Below, in pieces: positions 36,582 through 49,659 of a DNA stretch of 64,000 nucleotides (position 1 is its first letter; each line of letters starts with the position of its first letter). A program made the position numbers and the translations under genes. This stretch comes from Apostichopus japonicus (lineage: Eukaryota > Echinodermata > Holothuroidea > Aspidochirotida > Stichopodidae): positions 13,104,001 through 13,168,000 of the forward strand of contig NC_092573.1 of the NCBI RefSeq assembly GCF_037975245.1, read 5' to 3'. Below the pieces are notes generated by a model. It made no database searches and was not told where the DNA came from. It saw nothing but the letters and a program-made list of their open reading frames with translations.

Positions 36582-39500
36582 TCTTCAATTTTATAATATA
36601 ATTATATAAATTAATTATTGCCTTTTTTATTCGTCTTTTTCTCGCTTAGTTATCGCATTTTTATTCAAGGTTAAATATATGCTCATGTCTGCCTAGGTTC
36701 GACTCCCCGCCGAAGCAATATTTTATTTTATTTTTTTATTATTATTATTAATATTTGGGGTGTTGTTAATATCTGCATGTCTATGCATGGTGTTTTAAGT
36801 TTGTTTCGCTTTGTTTGTCTGTTTTTTTGTTTGTTTTTTTAGGGGGAGGGGGGGTGTTTGTCTCTATTTTGGTATTTGTTTCGCGTAAACAAAGTAGGTC
36901 ATTGCAATAATTTTTGCACAACTTGTCAATAGAAACCGATTCGGAACTTAAGACCTGAGTGGTAAATTTGATTTCTGTCTCGCTCGTCGCCTTTCACTGG
37001 AAATTTGAATGAAAGTATTCATAAGGACGAAAACTGTACCTGCAAAAGAAATGCTTCTTTTGTACAGTGTAAGGCCACCGCGACATCTTTTCTGACAAGC
37101 TTGATGATATTTGTTCTTCGGGAATGTTGTGTCATTACTTAGCCTTTATATTATAAACAGTTAAGTGTGGAAACAGCTATGCTCCTGTTAGAACAACTTA
37201 ACATTTCTTAAATGCTGATTTACTGAGGCAGGCGTTTGAAAGACAGTGTGATACAAACAGGTACGGTAACGTCATAAACAATGCCACGAGCTCTCCGTGC
37301 ATTAAAAACGATCGAAATGTGCGGTATTCATGACGGTACACAAAGCAGATAATGCGGATACAGCAGACATAGCCGAGAATAAAATCTAGTAGCGTGGAGG
37401 ATTCAATTATGACATACTAGGACTTTCTACTGGTAAACTTTACTCATTGTCGAATAAATCTATATCTAATTTCTAGCTTTTGCTCTGTGTTTAACGTATT
37501 ATGACCAAAACAAATATGAAGTTCACGACAATTCCATCGGACTTGTATATTCGTTTAAAAATAGCTCCGTTTCGAATCTAACGCTCCATTGCTATGGTAA
37601 CATGGTGAATAATAGCCCTGCCGCTAATGGATATGTAGAAGATGACCATCGGTGGCGCTCTCAACTTCTCGTGCCACGTCTGGCACCTATACAAGAAGTA
37701 ACCGACATATTACTGGCGCAATCCCGACCGAACATATTTTAACTCTCCTCAGACAGACTTTTCTACACTGATCCCAGAAAGCATTAAGTGCCGTCAAAAT
37801 GCCTCAGTTGCCAATAGGTACATGTCCATGACGTAACACTGTTCTCGTTGTGCAGAAAACTGAAGTCAAAAGTAAGGCATATACTGATAGGCCTAGACTA
37901 GGTATACGTTGCAGACTATACATATGCTAACTTCACAGACAGACATACATGCATTCAGACAACTTCGGGTAATGTAAAATATCACTAACCGTAATCACGT
38001 TATGTTTACTCTGTCTTCAAATGTCGTCTTTTCTTCTCTGCAACCCCGGGCCGTCATTGGAGTCGTTCGAACAACTATATTAAGGCGAAGAACGACGTCA
38101 AGATATATCCAACGTCTAGACTACACTGCTTGCAATGGAGAGAGAACTGCCCAGTACAGTACAGTACGTGTTGATATGAACGCCTACAAAATGACAACAA
38201 ATATTTTCCATTGAAAATCCACTGTGTATGACGGTATAGTAAACACTCGTATATAGATCAACGCACACGCGCGCACGGAGGTATTATGTACGTACAGCAT
38301 GCAATGCAGACAAATATTTCGGAGCGCGCGCTTCTGATTTTGTGCTGATATTCTTGTGAGCGCTCTTGTATCACTGTTTGCATGCGCGCACGGACAAGAT
38401 AGACGTCAGACTATCACGCTGTAGCTACTAAACCTTTACTTACATGTGTACAGCAGTAGACTACTGTGATGGTTGCATGCGGCAGTTTAATTTTGTGTGC
38501 ACAATATGTCAGCATTGTACGGTGGCTTAATAAGGACATAGGAAAGAAAAACAGTGTCCCCAAATCTCACAATGTTGTCTTTTTATCTCAAACGTTGCCT
38601 CTTTTTTTCCCTTCAAAATTTAGATCCAAAAACAAAAGTCCAAAAGTAGAGACAAAAAGTCCAAATTTTCAGATTTGAGCAGACTTGTTTCCTTTCCTAT
38701 GTCCCTATTAAGCCACCGTAGTATTGTGACTATTCTATGATCAGAAAAACTGTACAAATCTAACGGAATTGCTAATGTTATAATGTTAAGAGACTGGCCT
38801 TTATCATCCCTGTAAAGTCAGAACGCGACGGTGTTTATTTCAGTCACGGTTGGCAGCCCCTCTTAGGGTTTTAATCAGGAGCTTTCTATTTTATAGCTGT
38901 TGTAGGTGTCGTACCAGAAGTAATCCTTCCATTATCTTACACAGTACTAAGTCCGTCACGTTTAGGGTCCGCTAAAGTATAGCTAGAAGTTGTCAACTGA
39001 CAAATCATACCCCCACGTTGATATCTGAGGGCTTGGCCTGCCAGGGTGCATGCACATTTCTATATCATGACGCAGTTTAGACTTTGAGCTAGAAGAGGAG
39101 CAAGTTGAGCACACTGAACCGTCGCTCGCACGGAGAAACATATCCAGATTAAAACACAGAATTTCTTAACTGTTCTGTGTCACCTCCTTGAATCTCCTTA
39201 TTTGCACATCACCTCTACTTTGAATTATGCGCTTCCACATCAAGACATTCAAAACGATCGTGGTGACTGGAAATATGCCATAACAAGCATTGCGTTAGGT
39301 CATGTTACGTCTCGTGTGTGTCTGTGTGCTTTACTTATCTTTTCGTGTTTTTTTTTTTTCGTTTTTTTTTTTTTTTTTCGTTTTTTTTTTTCACGGTTAA
39401 ACTTTTGTGCGAATGTACAATACTCCAATTGGGGCATGGTATGCATTCATATCACATTGTTTTGGAACAATCTGGAACTCTAAGTATTATTTCGACCCAA

Positions 39501-39848
39501 GAATCACCAGGCTGGCGTGGTGGCCTGAACGGTTGGAAGACAGCACTGCGCGTCGGTGTTTGTTGTCAGGCTGTGTGAATCGCGCCGATCGGATGACAGA
39601 CACTGCTTTGTTTATAATGGCATCGCCAAGGTGGAATTTTTACACGGGCCTAGGATCCCAATTCCGTATCCTCCCTTAGTTCGCAAAAGCATCCGGGAGA
39701 TTACGTTTAGAGTCCGGCCTTCGGGCCAGAAGTGGGCTAGCTGACTTGCAATGGAGGGCTCACGTCGATTCGGACTGGGTTGATGTTCAACGTTCAGTGA
39801 AACCATGGCCTCGATGAGGCGTAATCTCTTGTTAATTTTAGCTTTCTG
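36582..39848 (+). repeat. Array unit 13 (indel-rich)
   Basis: Complete, 3267 bp. Nine single-run length changes: extra T near 36661, extra G near 36853, lost T near 36877, lost A near 37046, lost C near 38028, extra C near 38860, lost C near 39123, lost C near 39195, and a T17 middle tract. They sum to +1. Almost all are homopolymer changes, as expected of consensus error next to a gap. Confidence 0.96.
38520..38718. mobile_element. MITE-like element, unit 13
   Basis: Intact within the most indel-rich unit. Confidence 0.74.
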
Positions 39849-42800
39849 TCTTCAATTTTATAATATAATTATATAAATTAATTATTGCCTTTTTTATTCG
39901 TCTTTTTCTCGCTTAGTTATCGCATTTTATTCAAGGTTAAATATATGCTCATGTCTGCCTAGGTTCGACTCCCCGCCGAAGCAATATTTTATTTTATTTT
40001 TTTATTATTATTATTAATATTTGGGGTGTTGTTAATATCTGCATGTCTATGCATGGTGTTTTAAGTTTGTTTCGCTTTGTTTGTCTGTTTTTTTGTTTGT
40101 TTTTTTAGGGGGAGGGGGGTGTTTGTCTCTATTTTGGTATTTTGTTTCGCGTAAACAAAGTAGGTCATTGCAATAATTTTTGCACAACTTGTCAATAGAA
40201 ACCGATTCGGAACTTAAGACCTGAGTGGTAAATTTGATTTCTGTCTCGCTCGTCGCCTTTCACTGGAAATTTGAATGAAAGTATTCATAAGGACGAAAAC
40301 TGTACCTGCAAAAAGAAATGCTTCTTTTGTACAGTGTAAGGCCACCGCGACATCTTTTCTGACAAGCTTGATGATATTTGTTCTTCGGGAATGTTGTGTC
40401 ATTACTTAGCCTTTTATATTATAAACAGTTAAGTGTGGAAACAGCTATGCTCCTGTTAGAACAACTTAACATTTCTTAAATGCTGATTTACTGAGGCAGG
40501 CGTTTGAAAGACAGTGTGATACAAACAGGTACGGTAACGTCATAAACAATGCCACGAGCTCTCCGTGCATTAAAAACGATCGAAATGTGCGGTATTCATG
40601 ACGGTACACAAAGCAGATAATGCGGATACAGCAGACATAGCCGAGAATAAAATCTAGTAGCGTGGAGGATTCAATTATGACATACTAGGACTTTCTACTG
40701 GTAAACTTTACTCATTGTCGAATAAATCTATATCTAATTTCTAGCTTTTGCTCTGTGTTTAACGTATTATGACCAAAACAAATATGAAGTTCACGACAAT
40801 TCCATCGGACTTGTATATTCGTTTAAAAATAGCTCCGTTTCGAATCTAACGCTCCATTGCTATGGTAACATGGTGAATAATAGCCCTGCCGCTAATGGAT
40901 ATGTAGAAGATGACCATCGGTGGCGCTCTCCAACTTCTCGTGCCACGTCTGGCACCTATACAAGAAGTAACCGACATATTACTGGCGCAATCCCGACCGA
41001 ACATATTTTAACTCTCCTCAGACAGACTTTTCTACACTGATCCCAGAAAGCATTAAGTGCCGTCAAAATGCCTCAGTTGCCAATAGGTACATGTCCATGA
41101 CGTAACACTGTTCTCGTTGTGCAGAAAACTGAAGTCAAAAGTAAGGCATATACTGATAGGCCTAGACTAGGTATACGTTGCAGACTATACATATGCTAAC
41201 TTCACAGACAGACATACATGCATTCAGACAACTTCGGGTAATGTAAAATATCACTAACCGTAATCACGTTATGTTTACTCTGTCTTCAAATGTCGTCCTT
41301 TTCTTCTCTGCAACCCCGGGCCGTCATTGGAGTCGTTCGAACAACTATATTAAGGCGAAGAACGACGTCAAGATATATCCAACGTCTAGACTACACTGCT
41401 TGCAATGGAGAGAGAACTGCCCAGTACAGTACAGTACGTGTTGATATGAACGCCTACAAAATGACAACAAATATTTTCCATTGAAAATCCACTGTGTATG
41501 ACGGTATAGTAAACACTCGTATATAGATCAACGCACACGCGCGCACGGAGGTATTATGTACGTACAGCATGCAATGCAGACAAATATTTCGGAGCGCGCG
41601 CTTCTGATTTTGTGCTGATATTCTTGTGAGCGCTCTTGTATCACTGTTTGCATGCGCGCACGGACAAGATAGACGTCAGACTATCACGCTGTAGCTACTA
41701 AACCTTTACTTACATGTGTACAGCAGTAGACTACTGTGATGGTTGCATGCGGCAGTTTAATTTTGTGTGCACAATATGTCAGCATTGTACGGTGGCTTAA
41801 TAAGGACATAGGAAAGAAAAACAGTGTCCCCAAATCTCACAATGTTGTCTTTTTATCTCAAACGTTGCCTCTTTTTTTCCCTTCAAAATTTAGATCCAAA
41901 AACAAAAGTCCAAAAGTAGAGACAAAAAGTCCAAATTTTCAGATTTGAGCAGACTTGTTTCCTTTCCTATGTCCCTATTAAGCCACCGTAGTATTGTGAC
42001 TATTCTATGATCAGAAAAACTGTACAAATCTAACGGAATTGCTAATGTTATAATGTTAAGAGACTGGCCTTTATCATCCCTGTAAAGTCAGAACGCGACG
42101 GTGTTTATTTCAGTCACGGTTGGCAGCCCTCTTAGGGTTTTAATCAGGAGCTTTCTATTTTATAGCTGTTGTAGGTGTCGTACCAGAAGTAATCCTTCCA
42201 TTATCTTACACAGTACTAAGTCCGTCACGTTTAGGGTCCGCTAAAGTATAGCTAGAAGTTGTCAACTGACAAATCATACCCCCACGTTGATATCTGAGGG
42301 CTTGGCCTGCCAGGGTGCATGCACATTTCTATATCATGACGCAGTTTAGACTTTGAGCTAGAAGAGGAGCAAGTTGAGCACACTGAACCGTCCGCTCGCA
42401 CGGAGAAACATATCCAGATTAAAACACAGAATTTCTTAACTGTTCTGTGTCACCTCCTTGAATCCTCCTTATTTGCACATCACCTCTACTTTGAATTATG
42501 CGCTTCCACATCAAGACATTCAAAACGATCGTGGTGACTGGAAATATGCCATAACAAGCATTGCGTTAGGTCATGTTACGTCTCGTGTGTGTCTGTGTGC
42601 TTTACTTATCTTTTCGTGTTTTTTTTTTTTCGTTTTTTTTTTTTTTCGTTTTTTTTTTTCACGGTTAAACTTTTGTGCGAATGTACAATACTCCAATTGG
42701 GGCATGGTATGCATTCATATCACATTGTTTTGGAACAATCTGGAACTCTAAGTATTATTTCGACCCAAGAATCACCAGGCTGGCGTGGTGGCCTGAACGG

Positions 42801-43116
42801 TTGGAAGACAGCACTGCGCGTCGGTGTTTGTTGTCAGGCTGTGTGAATCGCGCCGATCGGATGACAGACACTGCTTTGTTTATAATGGCATCGCCAAGGT
42901 GGAATTTTTACACGGGCCTAGGATCCCAATTCCGTATCCTCCCTTAGTTCGCAAAAGCATCCGGGAGATTACGTTTAGAGTCCGGCCTTCGGGCCAGAAG
43001 TGGGCTAGCTGACTTGCAATGGAGGGCTCACGTCGATTCGGACTGGGTTGATGTTCAACGTTCAGTGAAACCATGGCCTCGATGAGGCGTAATCTCTTGT
43101 TAATTTTAGCTTTCTG
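39849..43116 (+). repeat. Array unit 14
   Basis: Complete, 3268 bp. Extra T near 40414 and extra C near 40930; otherwise majority form. Confidence 0.97.
41790..41988. mobile_element. MITE-like element, unit 14
   Basis: Passenger copy at the shared site. Confidence 0.74.
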
Positions 43117-45055
43117 TCTTCAATTTTATAATATAATTATATAAATTAATTATTGCCTTTTTTATTCGTCTTTTTCTCGCTTAGTTATCGCATTTTATTC
43201 AAGGTTAAATATATGCTCATGTCTGCCTAGGTTCGACTCCCCGCCGAAGCAATATTTTATTTTATTTTTTTATTATTATTATTAATATTTGGGGTGTTGT
43301 TAATATCTGCATGTCTATGCATGGTGTTTTAAGTTTGTTTCGCTTTGTTTGTCTGTTTTTTTGTTTGTTTTTTTAGGGGGAGGGGGGTGTTTGTCTCTAT
43401 TTTGGTATTTTGTTTCGCGTAAACAAAGTAGGTCATTGCAATAATTTTTGCACAACTTGTCAATAGAAACCGATTCGGAACTTAAGACCTGAGTGGTAAA
43501 TTTGATTTCTGTCTCGCTCGTCGCCTTTCACTGGAAATTTGAATGAAAGTATTCATAAGGACGAAAACTGTACCTGCAAAAAGAAATGCTTCTTTTGTAC
43601 AGTGTAAGGCCACCGCGACATCTTTTCTGACAAGCTTGATGATATTTGTTCTTCGGGAATGTTGTGTCATTACTTAGCCTTTATATTATAAACAGTTAAG
43701 TGTGGAAACAGCTATGCTCCTGTTAGAACAACTTAACATTTCTTAAATGCTGATTTACTGAGGCAGGCGTTTGAAAGACAGTGTGATACAAACAGGTACG
43801 GTAACGTCATAAACAATGCCACGAGCTCTCCGTGCATTAAAAACGATCGAAATGTGCGGTATTCATGACGGTACACAAAGCAGATAATGCGGATACAGCA
43901 GACATAGCCGAGAATAAAATCTAGTAGCGTGGAGGATTCAATTATGACATACTAGGACTTTCTACTGGTAAACTTTACTCATTGTCGAATAAATCTATAT
44001 CTAATTTCTAGCTTTTGCTCTGTGTTTAACGTATTATGACCAAAACAAATATGAAGTTCACGACAATTCCATCGGACTTGTATATTCGTTTAAAAATAGC
44101 TCCGTTTCGAATCTAACGCTCCATTGCTATGGTAACATGGTGAATAATAGCCCTGCCGCTAATGGATATGTAGAAGATGACCATCGGTGGCGCTCTCAAC
44201 TTCTCGTGCCACGTCTGGCACCTATACAAGAAGTAACCGACATATTACTGGCGCAATCCCGACCGAACATATTTTAACTCTCCTCAGACAGACTTTTCTA
44301 CACTGATCCCAGAAAGCATTAAGTGCCGTCAAAATGCCTCAGTTGCCAATAGGTACATGTCCATGACGTAACACTGTTCTCGTTGTGCAGAAAACTGAAG
44401 TCAAAAGTAAGGCATATACTGATAGGCCTAGACTAGGTATACGTTGCAGACTATACATATGCTAACTTCACAGACAGACATACATGCATTCAGACAACTT
44501 CGGGTAATGTAAAATATCACTAACCGTAATCACGTTATGTTTACTCTGTCTTCAAATGTCGTCCTTTTCTTCTCTGCAACCCCGGGCCGTCATTGGAGTC
44601 GTTCGAACAACTATATTAAGGCGAAGAACGACGTCAAGATATATCCAACGTCTAGACTACACTGCTTGCAATGGAGAGAGAACTGCCCAGTACAGTACAG
44701 TACGTGTTGATATGAACGCCTACAAAATGACAACAAATATTTTCCATTGAAAATCCACTGTGTATGACGGTATAGTAAACACTCGTATATAGATCAACGC
44801 ACACGCGCGCACGGAGGTATTATGTACGTACAGCATGCAATGCAGACAAATATTTCGGAGCGCGCGCTTCTGATTTTGTGCTGATATTCTTGTGAGCGCT
44901 CTTGTATCACTGTTTGCATGCGCGCACGGACAAGATAGACGTCAGACTATCACGCTGTAGCTACTAAACCTTTACTTACATGTGTACAGCAGTAGACTAC
45001 TGTGATGGTTGCATGCGGCAGTTTAATTTTGTGTGCACAATATGTCAGCATTGTA

Positions 45056-45254
45056 CGGTGGCTTAATAAGGACATAGGAAAGAAAAACAGTGTCCCCAAA
45101 TCTCACAATGTTGTCTTTTTATCTCAAACGTTGCCTCTTTTTTTCCCTTCAAAATTTAGATCCAAAAACAAAAGTCCAAAAGTAGAGACAAAAAGTCCAA
45201 ATTTTCAGATTTGAGCAGACTTGTTTCCTTTCCTATGTCCCTATTAAGCCACCG
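45056..45254. mobile_element. MITE-like element, unit 15
   Basis: Passenger copy at the shared site. Confidence 0.74.
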
Positions 45255-45884
45255 TAGTATTGTGACTATTCTATGATCAGAAAAACTGTACAAATCTAAC
45301 GGAATTGCTAATGTTATAATGTTAAGAGACTGGCCTTTATCATCCCTGTAAAGTCAGAACGCGACGGTGTTTATTTCAGTCACGGTTGGCAGCCCTCTTA
45401 GGGTTTTAATCAGGAGCTTTCTATTTTATAGCTGTTGTAGGTGTCGTACCAGAAGTAATCCTTCCATTATCTTACACAGTACTAAGTCCGTCACGTTTAG
45501 GGTCCGCTAAAGTATAGCTAGAAGTTGTCAACTGACAAATCATACCCCCACGTTGATATCTGAGGGCTTGGCCTGCCAGGGTGCATGCACATTTCTATAT
45601 CATGACGCAGTTTAGACTTTGAGCTAGAAGAGGAGCAAGTTGAGCACACTGAACCGTCCGCTCGCACGGAGAAACATATCCAGATTAAAACACAGAATTT
45701 CTTAACTGTTCTGTGTCACCTCCTTGAATCCTCCTTATTTGCACATCACCTCTACTTTGAATTATGCGCTTCCACATCAAGACATTCAAAACGATCGTGG
45801 TGACTGGAAATATGCCATAACAAGCATTGCGTTAGGTCATGTTACGTCTCGTGTGTGTCTGTGTGCTTTACTTATCTTTTCGTG

Positions 45885-45936
45885 TTTTTTTTTTTCGTTT
45901 TTTTTTTCGTTTTTTTTTTTTTTCGTTTTTTTTTTT
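45885..45936. repeat. Expanded (T)n-CG tract of unit 15
   Basis: Four T blocks (T11, T10, T14, T11) separated by CG. The extra T10-CG block explains the 11-bp excess of this unit over the majority form. Confidence 0.85.
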
Positions 45937-46393
45937 CACGGTTAAACTTTTGTGCGAATGTACAATACTCCAATTGGGGCATGGTATGCATTCATATCAC
46001 ATTGTTTTGGAACAATCTGGAACTCTAAGTATTATTTCGACCCAAGAATCACCAGGCTGGCGTGGTGGCCTGAACGGTTGGAAGACAGCACTGCGCGTCG
46101 GTGTTTGTTGTCAGGCTGTGTGAATCGCGCCGATCGGATGACAGACACTGCTTTGTTTATAATGGCATCGCCAAGGTGGAATTTTTACACGGGCCTAGGA
46201 TCCCAATTCCGTATCCTCCCTTAGTTCGCAAAAGCATCCGGGAGATTACGTTTAGAGTCCGGCCTTCGGGCCAGAAGTGGGCTAGCTGACTTGCAATGGA
46301 GGGCTCACGTCGATTCGGACTGGGTTGATGTTCAACGTTCAGTGAAACCATGGCCTCGATGAGGCGTAATCTCTTGTTAATTTTAGCTTTCTG

Positions 46394-49300
46394 TCTTCAA
46401 TTTTATAATATAATTATATAAATTAATTATTGCCTTTTTTATTCGTCTTTTTCTCGCTTAGTTATCGCATTTTATTCAAGGTTAAATATATGCTCATGTC
46501 TGCCTAGGTTCGACTCCCCGCCGAAGCAATATTTTATTTTATTTTTTTATTATTATTATTAATATTTGGGGTGTTGTTAATATCTGCATGTCTATGCATG
46601 GTGTTTTAAGTTTGTTTCGCTTTGTTTGTCTGTTTTTTTGTTTGTTTTTTTAGGGGGAGGGGGGTGTTTGTCTCTATTTTGGTATTTTGTTTCGCGTAAA
46701 CAAAGTAGGTCATTGCAATAATTTTTGCACAACTTGTCAATAGAAACCGATTCGGAACTTAAGACCTGAGTGGTAAATTTGATTTCTGTCTCGCTCGTCG
46801 CCTTTCACTGGAAATTTGAATGAAAGTATTCATAAGGACGAAAACTGTACCTGCAAAAAGAAATGCTTCTTTTGTACAGTGTAAGGCCACCGCGACATCT
46901 TTTCTGACAAGCTTGATGATATTTGTTCTTCGGGAATGTTGTGTCATTACTTAGCCTTTATATTATAAACAGTTAAGTGTGGAAACAGCTATGCTCCTGT
47001 TAGAACAACTTAACATTTCTTAAATGCTGATTTACTGAGGCAGGCGTTTGAAAGACAGTGTGATACAAACAGGTACGGTAACGTCATAAACAATGCCACG
47101 AGCTCTCCGTGCATTAAAAACGATCGAAATGTGCGGTATTCATGACGGTACACAAAGCAGATAATGCGGATACAGCAGACATAGCCGAGAATAAAATCTA
47201 GTAGCGTGGAGGATTCAATTATGACATACTAGGACTTTCTACTGGTAAACTTTACTCATTGTCGAATAAATCTATATCTAATTTCTAGCTTTTGCTCTGT
47301 GTTTAACGTATTATGACCAAAACAAATATGAAGTTCACGACAATTCCATCGGACTTGTATATTCGTTTAAAAATAGCTCCGTTTCGAATCTAACGCTCCA
47401 TTGCTATGGTAACATGGTGAATAATAGCCCTGCCGCTAATGGATATGTAGAAGATGACCATCGGTGGCGCTCTCAACTTCTCGTGCCACGTCTGGCACCT
47501 ATACAAGAAGTAACCGACATATTACTGGCGCAATCCCGACCGAACATATTTTAACTCTCCTCAGACAGACTTTTCTACACTGATCCCAGAAAGCATTAAG
47601 TGCCGTCAAAATGCCTCAGTTGCCAATAGGTACATGTCCATGACGTAACACTGTTCTCGTTGTGCAGAAAACTGAAGTCAAAAGTAAGGCATATACTGAT
47701 AGGCCTAGACTAGGTATACGTTGCAGACTATACATATGCTAACTTCACAGACAGACATACATGCATTCAGACAACTTCGGGTAATGTAAAATATCACTAA
47801 CCGTAATCACGTTATGTTTACTCTGTCTTCAAATGTCGTCCTTTTCTTCTCTGCAACCCCGGGCCGTCATTGGAGTCGTTCGAACAACTATATTAAGGCG
47901 AAGAACGACGTCAAGATATATCCAACGTCTAGACTACACTGCTTGCAATGGAGAGAGAACTGCCCAGTACAGTACAGTACGTGTTGATATGAACGCCTAC
48001 AAAATGACAACAAATATTTTCCATTGAAAATCCACTGTGTATGACGGTATAGTAAACACTCGTATATAGATCAACGCACACGCGCGCACGGAGGTATTAT
48101 GTACGTACAGCATGCAATGCAGACAAATATTTCGGAGCGCGCGCTTCTGATTTTGTGCTGATATTCTTGTGAGCGCTCTTGTATCACTGTTTGCATGCGC
48201 GCACGGACAAGATAGACGTCAGACTATCACGCTGTAGCTACTAAACCTTTACTTACATGTGTACAGCAGTAGACTACTGTGATGGTTGCATGCGGCAGTT
48301 TAATTTTGTGTGCACAATATGTCAGCATTGTACGGTGGCTTAATAAGGACATAGGAAAGAAAAACAGTGTCCCCAAATCTCACAATGTTGTCTTTTTATC
48401 TCAAACGTTGCCTCTTTTTTTCCCTTCAAAATTTAGATCCAAAAACAAAAGTCCAAAAGTAGAGACAAAAAGTCCAAATTTTCAGATTTGAGCAGACTTG
48501 TTTCCTTTCCTATGTCCCTATTAAGCCACCGTAGTATTGTGACTATTCTATGATCAGAAAAACTGTACAAATCTAACGGAATTGCTAATGTTATAATGTT
48601 AAGAGACTGGCCTTTATCATCCCTGTAAAGTCAGAACGCGACGGTGTTTATTTCAGTCACGGTTGGCAGCCCTCTTAGGGTTTTAATCAGGAGCTTTCTA
48701 TTTTATAGCTGTTGTAGGTGTCGTACCAGAAGTAATCCTTCCATTATCTTACACAGTACTAAGTCCGTCACGTTTAGGGTCCGCTAAAGTATAGCTAGAA
48801 GTTGTCAACTGACAAATCATACCCCCACGTTGATATCTGAGGGCTTGGCCTGCCAGGGTGCATGCACATTTCTATATCATGACGCAGTTTAGACTTTGAG
48901 CTAGAAGAGGAGCAAGTTGAGCACACTGAACCGTCCGCTCGCACGGAGAAACATATCCAGATTAAAACACAGAATTTCTTAACTGTTCTGTGTCACCTCC
49001 TTGAATCCTCCTTATTTGCACATCACCTCTACTTTGAATTATGCGCTTCCACATCAAGACATTCAAAACGATCGTGGTGACTGGAAATATGCCATAACAA
49101 GCATTGCGTTAGGTCATGTTACGTCTCGTGTGTGTCTGTGTGCTTTACTTATCTTTTCGTGTTTTTTTTTTTTCGTTTTTTTTTTTTTTCGTTTTTTTTT
49201 TTCACGGTTAAACTTTTGTGCGAATGTACAATACTCCAATTGGGGCATGGTATGCATTCATATCACATTGTTTTGGAACAATCTGGAACTCTAAGTATTA

Positions 49301-49659
49301 TTTCGACCCAAGAATCACCAGGCTGGCGTGGTGGCCTGAACGGTTGGAAGACAGCACTGCGCGTCGGTGTTTGTTGTCAGGCTGTGTGAATCGCGCCGAT
49401 CGGATGACAGACACTGCTTTGTTTATAATGGCATCGCCAAGGTGGAATTTTTACACGGGCCTAGGATCCCAATTCCGTATCCTCCCTTAGTTCGCAAAAG
49501 CATCCGGGAGATTACGTTTAGAGTCCGGCCTTCGGGCCAGAAGTGGGCTAGCTGACTTGCAATGGAGGGCTCACGTCGATTCGGACTGGGTTGATGTTCA
49601 ACGTTCAGTGAAACCATGGCCTCGATGAGGCGTAATCTCTTGTTAATTTTAGCTTTCTG
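46394..49659 (+). repeat. Array unit 16
   Basis: Complete, 3266 bp, majority form. First of five consecutive units of exactly this length. Confidence 0.97.
48333..48531. mobile_element. MITE-like element, unit 16
   Basis: Passenger copy at the shared site. Confidence 0.74.

Larger units (their letters stand above)
43117..46393 (+). repeat. Array unit 15 (extra T-block)
   Basis: Complete, 3277 bp. The excess comes from a fourth T block in the (T)n-CG tract at 45885-45936. Confidence 0.97.
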
